Assembly (NCBI GenBank): GCA_905236615.1
Contig: CAJORC010000325.1
Coordinates: 1-8,424 of the forward strand
From: an uncultured Lachnospiraceae bacterium
GTDB taxonomy: Bacteria; Bacillota; Clostridia; Lachnospirales; Lachnospiraceae
DNA length: 8,424 bases
Direction: 5' to 3'
Below, piece after piece: positions 6,688-8,424 of the stretch. The translations under genes were made by a program, and so were the position numbers. Each line of letters opens with the position of its first letter. Position 1 is the stretch's first letter. The notes beneath the pieces were generated by a model. That model worked only from the letters and a program-made list of their open reading frames with translations. It had not been told where the DNA came from and ran no database searches.

Positions 6688-7385
6688 TATCAGACGAGAT
6701 CAGGGATTCGTTATTTGAAAAGCAGGATAATGAATACAGAAAGCTCCAGACAAAGATCATTCCGAATATTTCCGATGAAACGATAATAGGTGTGAGAACG
6801 CCGGAATTACGAAAAATGGCAAAGGAATTTGCAAGGAGAGAAGAGATAGAAGATTTCTTAAATGAACTTCCTCATCGCTATTTTGAGGAAAACCAGCTTC
6901 ACGGCTTTATTATTTCAACTATGAAGGATTATGAAAAATGCATGGAAGAGCTGGAAAAATTTCTTCCATTTATTGATAACTGGGCTACCTGTGACCAGTT
7001 ATCACCGAAAGTATTTAAGAAACACAGGGCGGAGCTTCTGGATAAGATAAGGCTCTGGATTTCGTCGAAGGAAACCTACACGATCAGGTTCGGGGTAGGG
7101 ATGCTGATGGAGCATTTTCTGGATGAGGATTTTGATATTGAATATCCTGAGATGGTTTCGAAGCTCAGATCGGAAGAGTACTATGTGAATATGATGATCG
7201 CATGGTACTTCGCAACAGCACTTGCGAAACAGTATGATAAGACGGTTTCTTTTATAACGGATAAAAAGCTGGATGTATGGACGCATAATAAAAGCATTCA
7301 GAAAGCCGTTGAGAGCTACCGTATTTCACCGGAGCAGAAAGAATACTTAAAGAGCTTTAAGATAAAAAACAAGAAGACACTGTAA
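6684..7385 (+). CDS. AlkD-like DNA alkylation repair protein (HEAT-repeat glycosylase)
   Basis: A 233-residue all-helical protein, close to the 237 residues of Bacillus cereus AlkD. Recognisable blocks are IIGVRTPELRKMAKE (34-48), EENQLHGFII (68-77), FIDNWATCDQLSPK (96-109), TYTIRFGVGMLMEHF (131-145) and NMMIAWYFATALAK (169-182). W100 and D104 keep the W-xxx-D spacing of the AlkD active site (W109, D113), and W174 fits the third active-site tryptophan (W187). R135 may be the DNA-contact arginine. AlkD enzymes excise positively charged 3- and 7-alkylpurines without flipping the base. The ATG overlaps the rrf2 stop (ATGA), and AAAGGA at 6672-6677 lies 6 bases upstream, so the gene depends on the rrf2 promoter and presumably on Rrf2 control. 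The last residues are lysine-rich. A terminator follows. Glycosylase activity is inferred from the conserved residues. Confidence 0.88.
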   Translation: MISDEIRDSLFEKQDNEYRKLQTKIIPNISDETIIGVRTPELRKMAKEFARREEIEDFLNELPHRYFEENQLHGFIISTMKDYEKCMEELEKFLPFIDNWATCDQLSPKVFKKHRAELLDKIRLWISSKETYTIRFGVGMLMEHFLDEDFDIEYPEMVSKLRSEEYYVNMMIAWYFATALAKQYDKTVSFITDKKLDVWTHNKSIQKAVESYRISPEQKEYLKSFKIKNKKTL

Positions 7386-7403
7386 TAATATATCCGAATA
7401 TAG

Positions 7404-7436
7404 AACCGGCAGCCGGAAAAAGAGCTGCCGGTTTTT
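7404..7436 (+). terminator. Strong intrinsic terminator of the rrf2-alkD-like operon
   Basis: AACCGGCAGC (7404-7413) pairs perfectly with GCTGCCGGTT (7424-7433) over a 10-base loop and runs into TTTTT (7432-7436). It ends the upstream operon, so metY must have its own promoter. Confidence 0.93.
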
Positions 7437-7471
7437 ACGTGTTTATAATTCTTTTCCGGGCAGTTGAATTT

Positions 7472-7494
7472 TGTTATAGGCATAGATTATAACA
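7472..7494. repeat. Perfect 7-base inverted repeat upstream of metY
   Basis: TGTTATA (7472-7478) and TATAACA (7488-7494) are separated by 9 bases. It sits about 10 bases before the candidate metY -35, where an activator could bind. It differs from the Rrf2-type element. No protein can be named. Confidence 0.5.
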
Positions 7495-7504
7495 GAAGAT
7501 AATT

Positions 7505-7534
7505 TTTACCGATTATACAAATACCTATTATAGT
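7505..7534 (+). promoter_or_regulatory. Candidate metY promoter
   Basis: TTTACC (7505-7510) and TATAGT (7529-7534) are 18 bases apart. The -10 lies inside operator copy 2, as in the rrf2 promoter. Start of transcription would be near 7541, with a leader of about 58 bases. That is too short for a SAM riboswitch or T-box. Confidence 0.6.
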
Positions 7535-7546
7535 GATAGGATATAT
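7520..7546 (+). promoter_or_regulatory. Putative Rrf2/CymR-type operator, copy 2 (metY)
   Basis: AATACCTATT (7520-7529), 7 bases, then TAGGATATAT (7537-7546). The first ten bases and TAGGAT are identical to copy 1 with the same gap, while the gap itself is mostly different (two of seven bases match). This pattern of conserved arms and a free centre is what a dimeric regulator site shows. The inverted core is CCTAT/ATAGG. Confidence 0.7.
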
Positions 7547-7598
7547 CCAACAAAGAAAAACACGAACAAAAAAGAGTATTCAGTAGGAGGAAAAAATC

Positions 7599-8424
7599 AT
7601 GGGAAATTATAAATTCGAGACACTTCAGCTTCACGTTGGACAGGAACAGCCGGATCCCGCTACAGATGCAAGAGCGGTTCCGATTTATCAGACAACATCT
7701 TATGTTTTCAGAAACAGCCAGCATGCAGCTGACAGATTCGGACTTGCTGATGCTGGAAATATATACGGAAGACTTACAAACTCAACACAGGACGTACTTG
7801 AAAAGAGAATTGCAGCTCTTGAAGGCGGAAGCGCAGCACTTGCAGTTGCATCCGGAGCAGCAGCTATCTCATATACGATTCAGGCACTTGCAGCAAACGG
7901 CGGACATGTTGTAGCACAGAAGACCATCTATGGCGGAAGCTATAACCTTCTTGCTCACACACTTCCTCAGTACGGCATTAATACAACATTTGTTGATGCA
8001 CATAATTTAAGCGAAGTAGAAGGAGCTATCAAAGACGATACAAGAGCAATCTATCTTGAAACTCTTGGTAATCCGAACAGTGATATCCCGGATATCGATG
8101 CCATCGCAGAAATCGCTCACAAGCATGGTCTTCCTCTTGTTATTGATAATACTTTCGGAACACCTTACCTCATCAGACCGATCGAGCACGGTGCAGATAT
8201 CGTTGTTCACTCAGCAACAAAGTTCATCGGCGGTCACGGAACTACCCTCGGCGGAATAATCGTTGAGTCAGGTAAGTTTAACTGGAAGGCAAGCGGTAAG
8301 TATCCGAACATTGCAGAGGCAAATCCCAGCTATCACGGAATCTCTTTCTATGATGTTGTAGGACCTGCTGCATTTGTAACTTATATCCGTGCAATTTTGC
8401 TCCGCGATACAGGTGCAACAATAA
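7599..8424 (+). CDS. metY: O-acetylhomoserine sulfhydrylase (3' truncated)
   Basis: The frame is open from ATG 7599 to the window end, giving 275 residues of a family that usually has about 425-430. It is a PLP enzyme of the Cys/Met metabolism class that joins O-acetylhomoserine with sulfide to make homocysteine, and often also acts on O-acetylserine. It opens with ETLQLHVGQEQPDPATDARA. Visible PLP residues are Y56 and R58 (IYGRLTN), Y111 (TIYGGSY), D183 (VIDNTFG) and the Schiff-base lysine K208 in HSATKFIGGHGTTLGG. The segment after it (SGKFNWKASGKYP) is typical of MetY rather than cystathionine gamma-synthase. TAGGAGG (7584-7590) stands 8 bases before the start, a strong site. Codon use is biased: of 25 isoleucines, 15 are ATC, 7 ATT and 3 ATA, whereas ATA is common in neighbouring genes, suggesting high expression. 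Regulation is probably by Rrf2 through the element at 7520-7546. Confidence 0.95.
   Translation, partial: MGNYKFETLQLHVGQEQPDPATDARAVPIYQTTSYVFRNSQHAADRFGLADAGNIYGRLTNSTQDVLEKRIAALEGGSAALAVASGAAAISYTIQALAANGGHVVAQKTIYGGSYNLLAHTLPQYGINTTFVDAHNLSEVEGAIKDDTRAIYLETLGNPNSDIPDIDAIAEIAHKHGLPLVIDNTFGTPYLIRPIEHGADIVVHSATKFIGGHGTTLGGIIVESGKFNWKASGKYPNIAEANPSYHGISFYDVVGPAAFVTYIRAILLRDTGATI

Noticed and set aside
7434..7598. SAM riboswitch or T-box leader before metY
   Set aside because: Only about 58 bases lie between the likely transcription start and the ATG, and no second terminator or T-box sequence is visible.
7636..7914. Forward open frame of 92 residues
   Set aside because: It is an out-of-frame shadow of metY, whose own frame has a perfect ribosome site and full family similarity.

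Overview
The window looks like chromosomal DNA from a low-to-moderate GC anaerobic Firmicute. Lachnospiraceae (Butyrivibrio/Roseburia-like) is the best guess. This rests on the strong AGGAGG-type ribosome sites, the AT-rich consensus promoters, the style of the large hybrid histidine kinase (MSHEMRTPINAILGM box, REC, HPt, short C-terminal helical tail) and the Rrf2/O-acetylhomoserine sulfhydrylase pairing. The taxonomic call is inference from protein style, not from a marker gene. I see no tRNA, rRNA, insertion sequence, CRISPR array or phage gene.

Left part (1-1964). The 3' end of a methyl-accepting chemotaxis protein is followed 27 bases later by a lone MrpC/NuoK-like antiporter subunit. 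That gene converges on, and shares its stop-codon bases with, a reverse-strand Cof-type HAD phosphatase. A 234-base AT-rich divergent intergenic region (1965-2198) holds candidate promoters for both directions.

Middle (2199-6208). A PilZ (c-di-GMP-binding) protein appears to carry a second, degenerate PilZ-like half. An intrinsic-terminator-like hairpin follows it. Only about 25 bases later comes a 1042-residue cytosolic hybrid histidine kinase with the order FIST_N-FIST_C-coiled coil-HisKA-HATPase-REC-HPt-tail. FIST domains include the NosP family, described as haem/NO sensors that feed phosphorelays and c-di-GMP control. A FIST kinase directly beside a PilZ effector is therefore a suggestive, unproven signalling pair.

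Right part (6209-8424). A consensus promoter drives an Rrf2-family regulator with three cysteines placed like [Fe-S] ligands. It is translationally coupled (ATGA overlap) to an AlkD-like DNA glycosylase, and a strong terminator follows. Next comes the 5' part of an O-acetylhomoserine sulfhydrylase gene (metY), which runs off the window. The same gapped element, AATACCTATT-N7-TAGGAT, covers the promoter region of both rrf2 and metY. This predicts that the Rrf2 protein represses itself and metY: a small sulfur regulon that also takes in the DNA-repair gene. This shared operator is the strongest unexplained structure in the window, followed by the FIST-kinase/tandem-PilZ locus.
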